Notes: generated by a model not told the origin, from the letters alone. A DNA stretch of 64,000 nucleotides from Caprella mutica (GCA_947561585.1 CANNZV010001063.1:62001-126000), one strand, 5' to 3'; counted from the first letter of the stretch, positions 10,701 through 21,110 are shown. Translations and numbers: made by a program.

Positions 10701-13700
10701 CTCCAGTATAAATTTAATTGTTACACTAAACTAATTTGTTACTAACTATAGAAATTAAAGGTGTTCTAAGACGAAATGTGCTACACAATAGTTTAACATA
10801 ATATTATCATACACTAGTAGTCACCTAGTGCCAATATAGCTACTATTGATATGACAATAGTAGGTAGAGGTTGCCTCACCTTGGTGCTGCAAGTAAAGGG
10901 GAGGAGTGAAGTCCCTCTTTGTGGAGAAGTACTTTAGACACCATTTGAACATCTCGGGGTGAGTTCCGTCAACACTTGAGGGTTTGTGAAAATCTAACAA
11001 TTCGCACCTGAGATAGTGACGGAATAAGGCAATTTGATAAACGTCAAAAAGAACTTTTCAATTAAGTTATCCATCTTTAAGATTCGCAAAATAAGTGGAT
11101 ATTATATTAAGAATTGGACATAAAATGTCGAAAATTTCAACAACATCCAACATCCATAATTCAATAATATACAGAGGTGTGCATTATATTATTCTAATAA
11201 GAAAAAATCATAGTAGTGCTTCAGCAACATGGTCATTTCGCACCATATGTCATTCATTTTTCAGATCATCCACTAGCTGTACATGATGTCTTTTAGTAAT
11301 TCAACAAACACTCCAATAGCTCACTAATCAATCAATATCAAATGCAGAATTTTTTAGGACCAAAACAACTCGCAAAATTTCGATATGGCTATTCAACCCA
11401 ACAGTATTCGGGAAATATCTCCTAGTTTTGTATCGTTTAGGACATTCTACAACCAATTGTTTTACGTCTATTGAACGTAAAAATAGTGACATGAGAGTGG
11501 TTAGAAAAGAATGGCAATTTCTCAATTGTGTTAATAGCTTTCACAATGGTAGAGTGAAAGAGTGACAAAAGAAAAGTCTTTTAAGAAATTTGTTTTATTC
11601 AGGTTGTAGCTATAGCAGTCCATTGTTCTACCCATTGTAATTTCAAAGATTGTTTGATGATTACATTGGGAGCAAGTAATGGACCAGAAATTAATCTAAT
11701 GAAGATAACGGACCACAAAACAATTTTTTAGTTTTAAAAAATATTTGCTTTAGTATTTCATAAATTATACAATAATTTTGCATATTTTATTAATTGAAAG
11801 AATTAGTTGTGAAGAACGAGTAGTAAAAACATGGAAAAATTTCTGCTACTTGCTCTTTACATTTTAATAAAAGTATTTATTAATAACTTTTCGGCAGTTA
11901 GAGAGCTACCTTCTATTAGCTTCCGCTACCAAGAAAGCTAAACATTTTTAATTTAGTAACTTTGAAAGCATTCAAGTCTAAGTCACTTTCCTCAGAGCTT
12001 CAAGGGAACAATAAATAAACACTTGTTACTATAAACAATCTTACCGGTCCCAGGAGGTCATTACCATTCTTTAGGACATTAAAATTCCCTAGATCCATAA
12101 CCCAAACACAGCACCACAGATGGTTACATTCCCCTCTAATTGAGAGCAGAGTATGGCTGAACAATAACCACACACTTCCTAATCTTATGCGCATGAAATA
12201 CTTACTTTATCCTAGAATGTGCCATCAGCGCAGAGACTTCAGTAGCTCCAATCCACTTCCTTGTTTTGAGCAGCTTGCCCCCCAGTTGCTGTGCCCCCAT
12301 TCTGTCGAAGCCAGCCTCCCAGGCCCTCTCTATGAGTCTCTGTATCTCCTCAATGGAGGGGATAGCGTCCTGACCTCTCAGGGAGAGTCTCTCGTAGTAG
12401 CCTGTGTGGTGCTGCAGACTGCTTAGCAACATTTGAATGTTGCTACAACAAAAAAAAGTCATAAATGCAACTAATTATATCGAAAGTTCTAAAATTAGCT
12501 AAGAAGAATGCAATTGACAATCTTCTTTTTGCTATTTTTTAAAGAATAGCAAAAGAACTTCTAGTAGCTACAAGAGAAACTCTTGTTAGCTACTCTAATT
12601 CCTACTGATAGATAAACTAATAAGAGGCATAAGAAGATATAATCTAATTTTATCTACTTTAGCGTTAAGCAGGCGTCTCTCACCGGTATCCACAGCCCCA
12701 TCCCCTATCCCCCGCAGTGCCTGAATAGTGATCCACAGTGGTACAGAGGTGCACTGACGCTATCTCTCTGGATCTGTTACTCAGCAGGTTAATTCTCCTG
12801 CACAGAGCTGAGGAAAAGAGTCAACTATTTAGACATACAAAAAGCTATCCCATTGGAATCGGTTGAATTTACTCTCACTTTGATTATTATCTTTAAAGTT
12901 AATAGAATTTAACTAATGATGTCCAAATGATATGAGTTTTAACAATATAGCCAATAGCTATTCAGAAAATAAAAGCTACGTAATACAATAATGATGATAA
13001 ATTACAATTCAGTAGTCACATCAAAATAAAATATATCTAGCTATTATCTAATCTACAAAGAAATCTAATAGACCAAATTAGAAAGAAACCTTTAGTCTTT
13101 GTGCATCCGTCATCAAGTCCAGACCTCTGAGTCCTATTTATCATAATTCTCTTTTCATGGTAGTCCACCACACTCATCTCACCCCGAGAAAGGGACTTCT
13201 CCATGTTAGTGACGTACTGCTCCTTGTACGAACCTCTGTTATCCATTCCATACTGTGCCTAAAACGTTAGTATTGAAATATCAAGCATTACTTAACACTT
13301 ACATACGCATCTATCTAGCAGCTGTATGAACTGTGGAATAGTCGAAATTGACTTTTTATGTATTCAATTTTGGTATTTTTGTTTCTTTGGATTTGTCGAC
13401 TTACCTGCAATTTATTGAATTCTTTTTGCTCTTTGTTTTGATTGTAAATTCTCTCTCTTTCCATCGCCTTGACAGCTGAAGGACTTAGATTCTCTTTTGC
13501 TGCAAAAAAATAATACTATTTCAATTTACCATTAGTGACATCATTCAGACTAATGAGTTATGTATAATCTAATTACACAAGGAACGTAATGGTTAAACTT
13601 AATTAATTTATTTATAAATCTTCTGGAATATCATTCAAAACCTTTACAGATGGAAAATGCATTGTAGATTCAGTTTTGTTGACTAGTGTGTGCCAGTATT

Positions 13701-16700
13701 TAATGCATCTACTCACAATGATTAGTAGGAGTTTTGTTGAAGTGACTGTCAATGTGAGCAGAGAGAGATTCAGTGCTGGAAAAGCCATCCTTGCGACTAC
13801 AAACTGGGCACACAAGATCAAAGGAGGCACTAGAGTTTACTTGAGTTCCTACATTGGTTGGCTGAGAAAAGACAATAAGATAGTGTTGTAAATCAATATT
13901 ATTGCAGGAATGTTAGACAGTTTTAATTATTGGAAAGCTCTTTGGAAAAAGAAAAACAATTTTATCTTTTTTGACATGGATGACTAAACTATCATTGTAA
14001 AAAAATAAGGTGCAATCAGTCAGAGTTGTAGACTTCGCCTAAAGTAAAACAAAGTCTACGAACCAAGGTTAGGAACTATAGTTTAATAATAGAATCGACT
14101 AACTGTTGCTGGACTGAGGATGTCCCTATGCATGACATTGACGTGTAGTTCTAGGTCAGGTGGGTCACTGAATGCAGCACTGCATAGGGGACATTTCAGA
14201 TCTGCAGGGGCTGAAGCTATCGCACCACCAGACACAGACACCTCCGAAGGAGTAGAAACATCAAAGTGAGCCTAGAAAAAAATTAAATCTGTATTGTTGT
14301 ATGGGAAAATATTTTTAAAAAATCCATTGTTTAATTAAGAGTGATTGCTCCTGGGGATGGGACGATACCAAAATTTTCACCAATACAGATATCTCAGTTT
14401 TCCACAGATACCGATACCTAGATTTTCACCGATACTGATGCCGATACCAATACTTTGACTATTTAAATGAGATTAATCATTTTGAAAATAAAGTTACCTG
14501 TCTATATGAAATCATTGTTACATCACTTTAAATTAAAATTTTCATTGTAATAGATAAATAAGACATAACACTCCGGGTGATACTCCCGGGGAGAGCTGGG
14601 GGCACAGAAAAATCACGCAGTCAATGGAAATTTCGTAATTCACTTTCCTACACTCTGAAGGGATCATATAAAGCTACTATAAGAAATTTGTTTCAATCTA
14701 ATCAGTTCTTTATAGAAGATGAAGAACTAACTTTAATATGTGCTAGCAAGTGCAAAACAAGTCCACACAGAATTTTAATTTTTGACTATTAGCTATATGA
14801 CGATTATACTAGCAAAATATAGCTACTTGCTAAATACATTAGTGAATACACCGGGCTACCAATTAAAACTATTTTCGAGAAAATAGATTAATTTTATAGA
14901 AAGAGAAGAAATAACTTTTGTGTCAATATCGAATGAAATTACAAATCTATACGTAAATATTTTTAAAATCAAATTTATCCATATAAAATTTATTTTAGTT
15001 AATTACATTACTCAGAAAGTGTAGCGAATAAGCCACACTACCACCTATAGTTTGTTTCAATCAAATTTGTTCAATATTGAAGGAGTAGTAACGATTTTCT
15101 CAAAATCACCAACAACAACAATCGGGGGGTGTTCTTAGGCTGCCCTCCTAGCGGGTCACGGCAATAAATAACATCCATTTACACCAAATACTTATGCTCC
15201 AATGTGGTAATTTAATTACATTTCTTGTAAAAATAAAACAAACAATCGAATATTTACAACAGTAAATTATCAAACCCAATCTGGAGAAAACTGCACCCAA
15301 TCCTGAGAAAGTTGGACCCAATCTGGAGAAAATTGCCCCAATCCTGAGAAAATTGGACCCAATCTGGAGAAAATTGCCCCATTCTTAAGAAAATTGCACC
15401 CAATCTGGAGAAAGAAAATTGCACCCAATCTGAAGAAAATTGCACCCAATCTGGAGAAAGAAAATTGCACCCAATCTGAAGAAAATTGCACCCAATCTGG
15501 GGAAAATTGCACCCAATCTGGAGAAAATTGCACCCAATCTGTAGAAAATTGCACTCAATCTGGAGAAAATTGCACCCAATCTGGGGAAAATTGCACTCAA
15601 TCTGGAGAAAATTGACCCAATCTGTAGAAAATTGCACTCAATCTGGAGAAAATTGCACTCAATCTGGAGAAAATTGCACCCAATCTGGAGAAAATTGCAC
15701 CCAATCTGGAGAAAATTGCATCCAATTCTGAGAAGTACAAACAATCCTCACACTTGTTCCTAATCCCAATCCCAAAAAATCACTAGCTACCTAATCCAGG
15801 AAGAAGAATGAACAAGTCCAACAAAAATTGAATATTTAGAGTATTAATAATTGAATTTTCAAAATTCTATTCTCTAGAAATTGTAGCAAATACATCAGGC
15901 AACCAATTGAAGCTTGTTTCAAACAAATAAATTCATTATTGAAGGAGAAGAAGCAATTTTAGTGGTACCATCAGAAAAGATTCCAAGTCCATACAAAATT
16001 CTAATTTTTGAACATTAAAATTTAATTTTTCAAAATTCTAATCTCTAGAAATTGTAGTAGCTAAATACACCAATCTACATATTAAAGCTTGTTTCAACCA
16101 AATCGATTCATTATTGAAGAAGAAGAAGAAGCAATTTTAGTGACAAAATCGGAAAAAATTACAAGTCCATACAATTATATTTTATCAAATTTTGACATTT
16201 AATATTATTATTTTGAATTTTTATTCTCTGGAAATTGTAGCAAAGAAGTCAGGCTATTATTTGAAGTTTGTTTCAATCAAATCGGTTGACTATTGAAGGA
16301 GTAGTGACAATTCTCCCAAAATCCCCAACAACAACAATCAGGGGATGTTCTTAGGCTGTGCTCCTAGTGGGTCGCAGCAATAATAGACAATAAAAATTTT
16401 TAAATACTAGTGGTATCAGCAAAGTATCGGCACTTTTTTGGCTATACAGATACCGAGTAGCTACCAATACCAAATAAAAATGCCGATACCGATAACAGAA
16501 AAATTGCCGATACTTCGTCCCAACCCTAATTTCTCCAGACAGCTTACCGAGTTAATGTGTTTCTCCAGAGTGTTAGGGTCAGCCTCAAAGAAGCCACAGA
16601 TAGGGCACTGTGTCACCACTTCATTCACAGGAGTGATGTCCTCTGCTTTTGCCACAGGAGGAGTTGATCGAGTCTTGCAATCGCCACTGATGGACTGAGG

Positions 16701-17835
16701 AGTAGAATTGGATCTGTAGGAAGCAAAGAGCTCCCTCCTTTTGGCAGGATTACCTTGCTCATTGTAAGGGAGTTCTAGGGAGAGCTGAGATCTAGATGGT
16801 GAGCTGTGGCAACTCTGACTATAGTTACTGTTTGGATCTACTTCACATAGTTCCTGGTCATCTCTTGAGAAACTGCATAAAAGTAACCAATTATTCCCTT
16901 CTTAAATTTAAAAAAGTATGATAATAAAAAGAAATGAGAGGATATGCTCACCCATGGCAAGGACTGTTAGATTCTGATCTAATCAATCGCTTTACACCCT
17001 CACTAGGTGAGCCACCGTAGCTCCTCCTGTTCTTGCTACGAGAAGGAGAGCTACCTTTGTTACCTTTGGGGGGCCTACGTCTAACTGCTCCTTCACCAAC
17101 AGCATTACAAGTTAGATCTGAATGATACAAGCAATAAAAGTGATGAGTATTTAGTCGAGTAATTCAATGTTACTAAATTACTGTTTCAGAATAGTTTTAT
17201 ATCATAAGTCACTGAAGATTTCAGTAAATCTTGAACATTTTCAATTGAGCTTTTAATAAATAACTATGCAACTATATCTTACCAACATCAACTGACATGG
17301 CATGAGGAGCCAGATCAAGATTCTTGTTTTCTTCTGAAGATGCTTTTTTCACAGCAGAGCAACCTTGGTTGGACAGAAGGCTTACAGAGTCTCGCTTTTG
17401 TTTTTCCAAACCATATTCAGAAATCTCGGAGTCATCAATAGTTTCAGCCTGAAAAATATAATTCTAATTGAAGAATAATTTCCAACTTCATCACAATTTT
17501 CAGTTGAACATTTAATGTTAGCTATTAAAAACACCTAGTTATTAACAAAAAAATAACCAATATTAAAATTTCCTTTTAGTTATAGCTAACAACACCACAA
17601 ACCAAACCTGAGGACTGAGATAGTCGAGATGAACTTCGTTGACGTGGATCATGATGACATCAGCTGAATCATCTACCAGTTCACAAAAAGGACAGACTGA
17701 ATAGTTCTGAATGTGACTTTTCTGCATGTGAACACGCAATTTCTCATCAGAGAGACCTGACAGCCCACAAACTTCACATGAATAAACCCACTTTCTTAAA
17801 CCATTTTCGCCCATTATAATACAAGTCAGTTGCAC
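4712..17835 (-). CDS. ZUP1: ZUP1/ZUFSP-like K63-specific deubiquitinase, 15-exon gene
   Basis: Cysteine protease of the ZUFSP family (UFSP-like fold, peptidase C78 relative). In animals it cleaves K63-linked polyubiquitin and acts in genome maintenance. I joined 15 exons by consensus splice sites with all phases consistent: 17608-17835, 17283-17448, 16952-17117, 16548-16872, 14104-14271, 13717-13861, 13405-13499, 13090-13258, 12684-12807, 12206-12442, 10880-11007, 7660-7853, 5823-5922, 5495-5607, 4712-4753. The total is exactly 800 codons, giving 799 residues against about 578 in human ZUP1; the extra length is mostly low-complexity linker between fingers. Order: five C2H2 fingers (C20-H41, C48-H69, C276-H297, C322-H343, C369-H391), a charged helix matching the MIU/zUBD region (about 400-440), then the protease with Cys526 in GDRGWGCGYR, His652 in QGHSR and Asp677 in LVLDP. 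Start is Met1 at 17835 or Met8 at 17814. Confidence 0.9.
5343..5490. repeat. 31-bp tandem repeat of splice-donor consensus
   Basis: Five units start at 5344, 5375, 5406, 5437 and 5468. On the ZUP1 strand, four carry GTGAGGTAAG, a near-perfect U1 binding site, and the fifth carries GTGAGGTAAA. The array lies immediately inside the last intron, next to the authentic exon 14 donor at 5494. Confidence 0.85.
5495..5607 (-). CDS. ZUP1: ZUP1 exon 14
   Basis: 113 nt, acceptor TTTCAG|, donor CGCGAG|GTGAGT. It encodes LRALRAKQYQLVAVTGLINT-EEE, aligning with human NLKHKQYQILAVEGALSLEE, the last beta strand of the protease. Confidence 0.9.
5823..5922 (-). CDS. ZUP1: ZUP1 exon 13
   Basis: 100 nt, acceptor ATATCAG|, donor CATTG|GTGAGT, phase 0 to 1. 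The segment (VGYTCSGQKVVTLQDG...) has no counterpart that I recall in human ZUP1. It is kept because it supplies the phase change needed to join exon 12 to exon 14. Confidence 0.7.
6131..7421 (-). mobile_element. maT-like (Tc1/mariner superfamily) element, copy 1, 1291 bp
   Basis: Bounded by inverted repeats CAGGGTGGGGCGTAAGTTTG and its complement, starting at 6131 and ending at 7421, each flanked by TA (6129-6130 and 7422-7423), the mariner target duplication. It sits in the ZUP1 intron between exons 12 and 13, in the same orientation as the gene. A second copy lies at 54587-55884. Confidence 0.95.
6253..7267 (-). pseudogene. DD37D (maT-type) transposase, frameshifted
   Basis: The transposase would cut and rejoin the element ends in the nucleus. 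The N-terminal part (6638-7267, 209 codons) has two helix-turn-helix domains (MSDKREAIIALHRAGKS..., then a GRPRS linker and KRSIRLLAKTANVSPRTMRR) and the first catalytic Asp in VWSDEK. The C-terminal part (6253-6666) has FQQDG and WPPCSPDVNPMD. The last two Asp are separated by 37 residues, the maT signature rather than mariner DD34D or Tc1 DD34E. A frameshift between about 6640 and 6720 breaks the gene; comparison with copy 2 places the damage in the stretch after DKIQPKN. The copy is therefore inactive. Confidence 0.9.
7660..7853 (-). CDS. ZUP1: ZUP1 exon 12: catalytic His and Asp
   Basis: 194 nt, acceptor TATTAG|, donor GGAAG|GTGAGT. It encodes GHSRTIIGVE (catalytic His652) and LLVLDPSTPPMQMARIFK (catalytic Asp677), aligning with GHSRTVIGIE and LLILDPGCPSREMQKLLK in human. 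Confidence 0.93.
8181..8456 (-). other. Unidentified coding-like fragment in ZUP1 intron 11
   Basis: An open frame of about 92 codons follows a weak acceptor (ACATTAG|G). Its composition looks like real protein (segments such as TFSRLFKSAKGTEHIHEAAD and DNVDGIGIISIQGEFVHSVL). I do not recognise it. It is not part of ZUP1, because exons 11 and 12 join perfectly around it. It may be a transposon remnant or an exon of a nested gene. Confidence 0.35.
8460..10879. other. Large ZUP1 intron, no further gene recognised
   Basis: AT-rich intronic DNA. A 64-codon minus-strand frame at 9812-10009 has unremarkable composition but no recognisable motif or splice support. No repeat boundaries were identified. 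Confidence 0.45.
10880..11007 (-). CDS. ZUP1: ZUP1 exon 11: protease core
   Basis: 128 nt, acceptor TCTCAG|, donor CCAAG|GTGAGG. It encodes LLDFHKPSSVDGTHPEMFKW and ends TPPLYLQHQ, aligning with human HIVDFHKSTGPLGTHPRLFEW and KPPIYLQHQ. It has no start codon and is too short to stand out without the splice context. Confidence 0.92.
12206..12442 (-). CDS. ZUP1: ZUP1 exon 10: protease core
   Basis: 237 nt, acceptor TTGTAG|, donor ATAAA|GTAAGT. It encodes NIQMLLSSLQH, SIEEIQRLIERAWEAGFD and KTRKWIGATEV, aligning with human NFQMLLSSLLQ, IPKIQSMIEDAWKEGFD and GTKAWIGACEV. Confidence 0.93.
12684..12807 (-). CDS. ZUP1: ZUP1 exon 9: catalytic cysteine
   Basis: 124 nt, acceptor CCTCAG|, donor ACCG|GTGAGA. 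It ends GDRGWGCGYR, identical to the family's active-site GDKGWGCGYR apart from Arg for Lys; the nucleophile is Cys526. The preceding TTVDHYS matches SVVDHFH. Confidence 0.93.
13090..13258 (-). CDS. ZUP1: ZUP1 exon 8: pre-catalytic segment
   Basis: 169 nt, acceptor GTTTTAG|, donor AAAG|GTTTCT, phase 0 to 1. It encodes AQYGMDNRGSYKEQ, then NMEKSLSRGEM and DDGCTKTK, which align in order with human QYGLDNSGGYKQQ, NMEIEVNRGRM and DDGKTKT. Confidence 0.9.
13405..13499 (-). CDS. ZUP1: ZUP1 exon 7: charged helix (MIU/zUBD region)
   Basis: 95 nt, acceptor TTTGCAG|, donor TGCAG|GTAAGT. It encodes a helix rich in Glu, Gln and Lys ending EQKEFNKLQ, which matches the ubiquitin-binding helix that precedes the protease in ZUP1 (EIEEFQKLQ in human). 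Confidence 0.82.
13717..13861 (-). CDS. ZUP1: ZUP1 exon 6: zinc finger 5
   Basis: 145 nt, acceptor TCTCAG|, donor ATT|GTGAGT, phase 0 to 1. It encodes CPVCSRKDGFSSTESLSAHI-DSH, which lines up with the last finger of vertebrate ZUP1 (CPMCGLICTNY...HVDLH). This strand and frame differ from the longer open frame over the same bases, which is a shadow. Confidence 0.85.
14104..14271 (-). CDS. ZUP1: ZUP1 exon 5: end of finger 3, zinc finger 4
   Basis: 168 nt, acceptor TTCTAG|, donor AACA|GTTAGT, phase 0 to 0. Starts AHFDV (the His completes finger 3) and encodes CPLCSAAFSDPPDLELHVNV-MH, a complete C2H2 finger. Confidence 0.85.
14352..16528. mobile_element. hAT-like composite element in ZUP1 intron 4, 2177 bp
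   Basis: Terminal repeats TGGGGATGGGACGATACC (left) and the complement of TATCGGC...CGTCCCAACCCTA (right) share the GGGNTGGGACGA core. The flanks are ATTGCTCC (14344-14351) and ATTTCTCC (16529-16536), an 8-bp target duplication with one mismatch, as expected for hAT. Subterminal GATACC repeats occur at both ends. The interior has diverged units of about 200 bp (15020-15170 and 16235-16385 are clearly homologous) and a 21-bp minisatellite. No transposase was seen. Confidence 0.7.
15275..15727. repeat. 21-bp minisatellite
   Basis: About 21 copies of CACCCAATCTGGAGAAAATTG, with variants such as CACTCAATCTG and CTGTAGAAA. The open frames across it on both strands are products of a unit length divisible by three and are not genes. 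Confidence 0.95.
16548..16872 (-). CDS. ZUP1: ZUP1 exon 4: linker and first half of zinc finger 3
   Basis: 325 nt, acceptor ATGCAG|, donor CTCG|GTAAGC. It ends with CPICGFFEADPNTLEKHINS, so the finger has both Cys and the first His, while the second His is the second residue of exon 5. A hAT-like insertion begins only 11 nt into the following intron. Confidence 0.85.
16952..17117 (-). CDS. ZUP1: ZUP1 exon 3: basic Arg/Ser-rich linker
   Basis: 166 nt, acceptor CATTCAG|, donor GG|GTGAGC, phase 1 to 2. The encoded stretch is rich in Arg, Lys, Pro and Ser (RRRPPKGNKGSS...) and could be a nuclear localisation or nucleic-acid-binding linker. That role is inferred from composition only. Confidence 0.75.
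17283..17448 (-). CDS. ZUP1: ZUP1 exon 2: acidic/Ser-rich linker
   Basis: 166 nt between TTTTTCAG| and G|GTAAGAT, phase 0 to 1. It encodes a polar linker rich in Glu, Ser and Lys with no domain recognised. It is retained because both splice sites are strong and the frame is open and phase-compatible. Confidence 0.75.
17608..17835 (-). CDS. ZUP1: ZUP1 exon 1: zinc fingers 1 and 2
   Basis: Encodes residues 1-76. Two C2H2 fingers are visible, CEVCGLSGL...H-x4-H and CPFCELVDD...H-x4-H. The donor is CAG|GTTTGG, phase 0. The first finger begins within the first 20 residues, as in vertebrate ZUP1. The second Met (17814) is a plausible alternative start. Confidence 0.88.
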
Positions 17836-19757
17836 CTAACTGATCAATTATATAATGAAGGAAATGATTTTGATTATGTTAATCTGAAAGGTATTGTTAT
17901 TAAACTAAGTTTCTAAGGAGCAGGAGGACAATGATATATGGTACAACAACATATCTATAAATATGTAGCTATAAGCTTAATTATTACAACTTGCAAGTTT
18001 CATTGGTTAAAAGATAAATTTTAAAACATTGACAAAAAAATGTTTGATAATGGATACATGCAGTGATATTTACATGACAGGAATTTTCCAGTTAGCAAAA
18101 TTTGGAGCATTTTCTGCATAAACAATCTTTAATTTCCTACTATATTTACAGGTATTTCACTGAGAACAAAAGCCAAAAGATAGAATTTCATGGAGAACAC
18201 TTTAGCAATTTCCCCACTCTGGGGTGTTTCCAATGTCATCAGATCTTTACCATGTGCCGGACTAAATTATGTTTACTTAAGAGTCTAAGCCCTAGAGGTG
18301 GCACTGAATGCAGGATACAGGCTTAAAAAGCTGTACAATCAGCAGCCCAAAAAACAGACATCTGGAGAAGTGGTCCTGAGTGGAGACTGGCTAGTGGCTA
18401 CCCTACCCTACCAATCACAAAAACCCACTGACTTTATCAAAAAAGCTGAAAAAATACACCAACATTTCTCCAAATAGCTAAAAATCCATCTACTTTGCAA
18501 GAATATTATTTTCAAAGGGGGAAAAATTCCACTGGCAAGTCAGTAGAATTTATCATGAAAGACAGTCAGGCCTACCCACAATGCCGTTTCAGTCTCTTAT
18601 ACCTACTTTTGAATGAACTATTCTGTTAATAATTTTCTGTTTTTTCACTCATTCTTGCAAACTTTATAATATTAAGATATATCAATATGCTGTCAGTGTC
18701 ACCTAGATGTCAGAGTATATCTCACACTGAGTCACACATAACCATGGTCCTTTCTTGCCATTTTATTGACGAGTTTATGGCAGCTATTTTGAGCTCTCAA
18801 CTCATCTTCACAGTAAGTTTTGGTTGCTCGTCTTTCAAGGCATCTCAATTTTTCCACTTACAGTCTTTCACAAAGAAATAAATTTTTATACAACTACCAA
18901 GTACCAGGCGAGGTACCAGCAAACAGCAGCAATGTTTGCCAATTCGACTGTTAGGCTGTTTGCGGTTTTTTGTGAGGAGCATTACTATCCATTCACTGTA
19001 GAAAATGAGACAAAGTAACTAGTTAGAACTCAGTAAGGACCTTTATGATGGCTATAATACTTAGGGTAATATTCAGTCTGTATTTAGATTTGGTGCATTG
19101 AACAGTGAACTCCTCAGACAGAGACAGACTGAAATTGCCAACTGCCAAGATTTCCCATTACTTTTGCTAGTCCTCTTAACATTTTCCAATTCCCTCTCCC
19201 AAATGCAAAATTAATGATAACATAGAGATTTATAGCAAAAACTACTCCGATTTTGCAAGAGTATTTATTTTAGAGAAATGAAGAGACTGGGTCCTCTGGA
19301 CCTATGACATGTGAGTGACTGAGTCAGGGAATTTACATCTGATACAGCCAGTCTGCCAGAGTTACAAGTAAAGGAACTGGTAAACTGTTCTCCCAGTCTG
19401 TAGAATATGGGACATTTTTTAACATTTTCTGTGCGAACAATCCTTAATTTCTTCCTATATTTACATATATTTTATTGAGAACAGAAGCCAAAATAGAAGA
19501 TTTCTTGAAGAACAGTTTACCAGTTCCTGCAGTCTGGCAGTGTTCTCCAAGGACCAAGAAATCTTAGGTATGTATTTATTGGAGACATTTTGCAGAATTC
19601 TGATCATTTTGGAGACAGATTAGAAAATCTTTGGAGACAAAATATCCTCAAAATAAAATCTTGGAGACAAATTTGCCACACTTTGCAGACTGGCTAGTTA
19701 CTTAGAAAGTTTAGAAGTTAGGTTGAATTAAATTAGTAATATGTAACAGTATACCAA
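17836..19757. repeat. Upstream of ZUP1; decayed MITE fragments
   Basis: The segment 18090-18230 (around ACAATCTTTAATTTCCTACT-TATTTACA and TGAGAACAAAAGCC) recurs at about 19430-19510 and, inverted, at 21735-21825. It belongs with short CCAGTCTG(C/T)AGAAT ends seen at 19398, 21830 and 23300, so these look like fragments of one hAT MITE family. No promoter motif for ZUP1 could be fixed and no gene was seen. Confidence 0.55.
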
Positions 19758-19993
19758 CCATGTTACAGAGTATGTCAGTAAAAGCCAATTAATCGGCTTA
19801 TATTTCAAATGGTTGAAACTCAGATAGGTATGTCTAATTGGCTTTAAATTTTGAATTTTTTCCTATGTTCCCATGTTAACAGTTAATTTTGGTTTGAAAT
19901 CTTCAAAAAATGAATCAAATTGGCTTGGCTCTGAATTTTTATGAAATTTCGGCTCAAAAATTGGCTTACAATTTTCCAGCCTCTGAAACATGG
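19758..19993. mobile_element. hAT-type MITE, family CCATGTTACAGAG, 236 bp
   Basis: Starts CCATGTTACAGAGTATGTCA and ends GCCTCTGAAACATGG. It is flanked by an exact 8-bp duplication TATACCAA at 19750-19757 and 19994-20001. Inverted relatives occur at 24517-25235 (interrupted) and 31613-31861. Confidence 0.9.
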
Positions 19994-20747
19994 TATACCA
20001 AACTAAAGATTAAGATTAAAACTCTGGAATATTGAATTAGCATATTAGGACCGTCTGGACCGACACTGTAATTTTGTAAAGTGTTCATATAATAAAATAT
20101 CAATGTTTTAAAGTGTGGCATGAAAGTCGCCAGTTCAGTGAGAAAATGGATCCAAGTCGCCACATTTAAGATACTTTAAAGGAGAAATGTGGCTTCCTAG
20201 TGAAGATTTTACACTTGGAAACATTTTTATGCTTCATGCCTGATGCATGTGTATCTCTTGAGACTATTTTAGGAGTGATTTACTTGTTATTACAGGTTTT
20301 ACACCCCTTTCAACAGGTTTTACACCCTCAAAAGTCGCCAATATACAGGTGACTTTGTCCATACTTTAACAGGTTGCGTGCGAGAGTCATTAGGTACGTT
20401 TCTACTGCGTTGCGGGAGTTTACATGTTTCACCGTGTCAGTGCTTGTTGCGCAATTGAACTGATAGGTTGTGTGGTGTTTGTTCTTGGTGAGTTTTAGCT
20501 ATTGCATAATTAAAAGACCGTGTCCACCGGTGGGCATTTCGCAATGTGAAGCTTGTTGCTCCATTCTATTGCGGAGTGCCCACGGGTGGTCACTGTTCAA
20601 AATCACTCAATGTGGGCACGATAGCAATTCATTTTAATAATATTAAAGTGTAACAATTTATTATTGATGTTTATTATTGATGATCAAATGTCATCTTATT
20701 AAACGGCACTTAGAAAATTTAAAAAATGGTATCGTAAGCTTGCATTT

Positions 20748-21110
20748 GAATTTCTGTGTGGGACAAGCATGGTTAATGCCTGGGTTTTGTTCAATGAATT
20801 CAGCACTAAGAAGATTAAAATCCGTTCATTCAAAGATAATGTGGTGAAAAATCTTATGCAAAAAATTGGGCAACAAGATGGAAATGCTACAATGGATAGA
20901 CTGGAGGTTTCCACTACTCATTCTCTAGAAGAGGCTAAAGGATCTAAACGTACTACTAGAAAACGCTGCAAAACATGTTACGAGATGATCTCAACAAATG
21001 AAGGAGCAAAGAAAGCTAGAAGTTCTGCTCGAAAAGTAAACACGTTCTGTCCCGCCTGTGTTGGTCAGCCTTACATGTGTATCCCCTGTTTCAATTTGAA
21101 ACATAAGTAA
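20748..21110 (+). pseudogene. piggyBac transposase C-terminal remnant
   Basis: The frame contains MVNAWVLFNEFSTKKIKIRS, matching the VNAW-(I/V)LY segment at the end of the piggyBac catalytic domain. It ends in a Cys-rich zinc-binding tail (CKTCYEM..., CPACVGQPYMCIPCFNLKHK) that binds the terminal repeats. The catalytic Asp region and N-terminus are missing. An intact transposase would be about 550-600 residues, so roughly 80 percent is deleted. The frame is open upstream of the first Met. Confidence 0.88.

Noticed and set aside
12000..12194. Possible ZUP1 exon between exons 10 and 11
   Set aside because: The frame does not resemble the family, and exon 10 joins exon 11 exactly in phase with the conserved DFHKP segment.
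13612..13830. 72-codon minus-strand frame over ZUP1 exon 6
   Set aside because: The adjacent frame encodes a proper C2H2 finger with consensus splice sites; this frame is a shadow.
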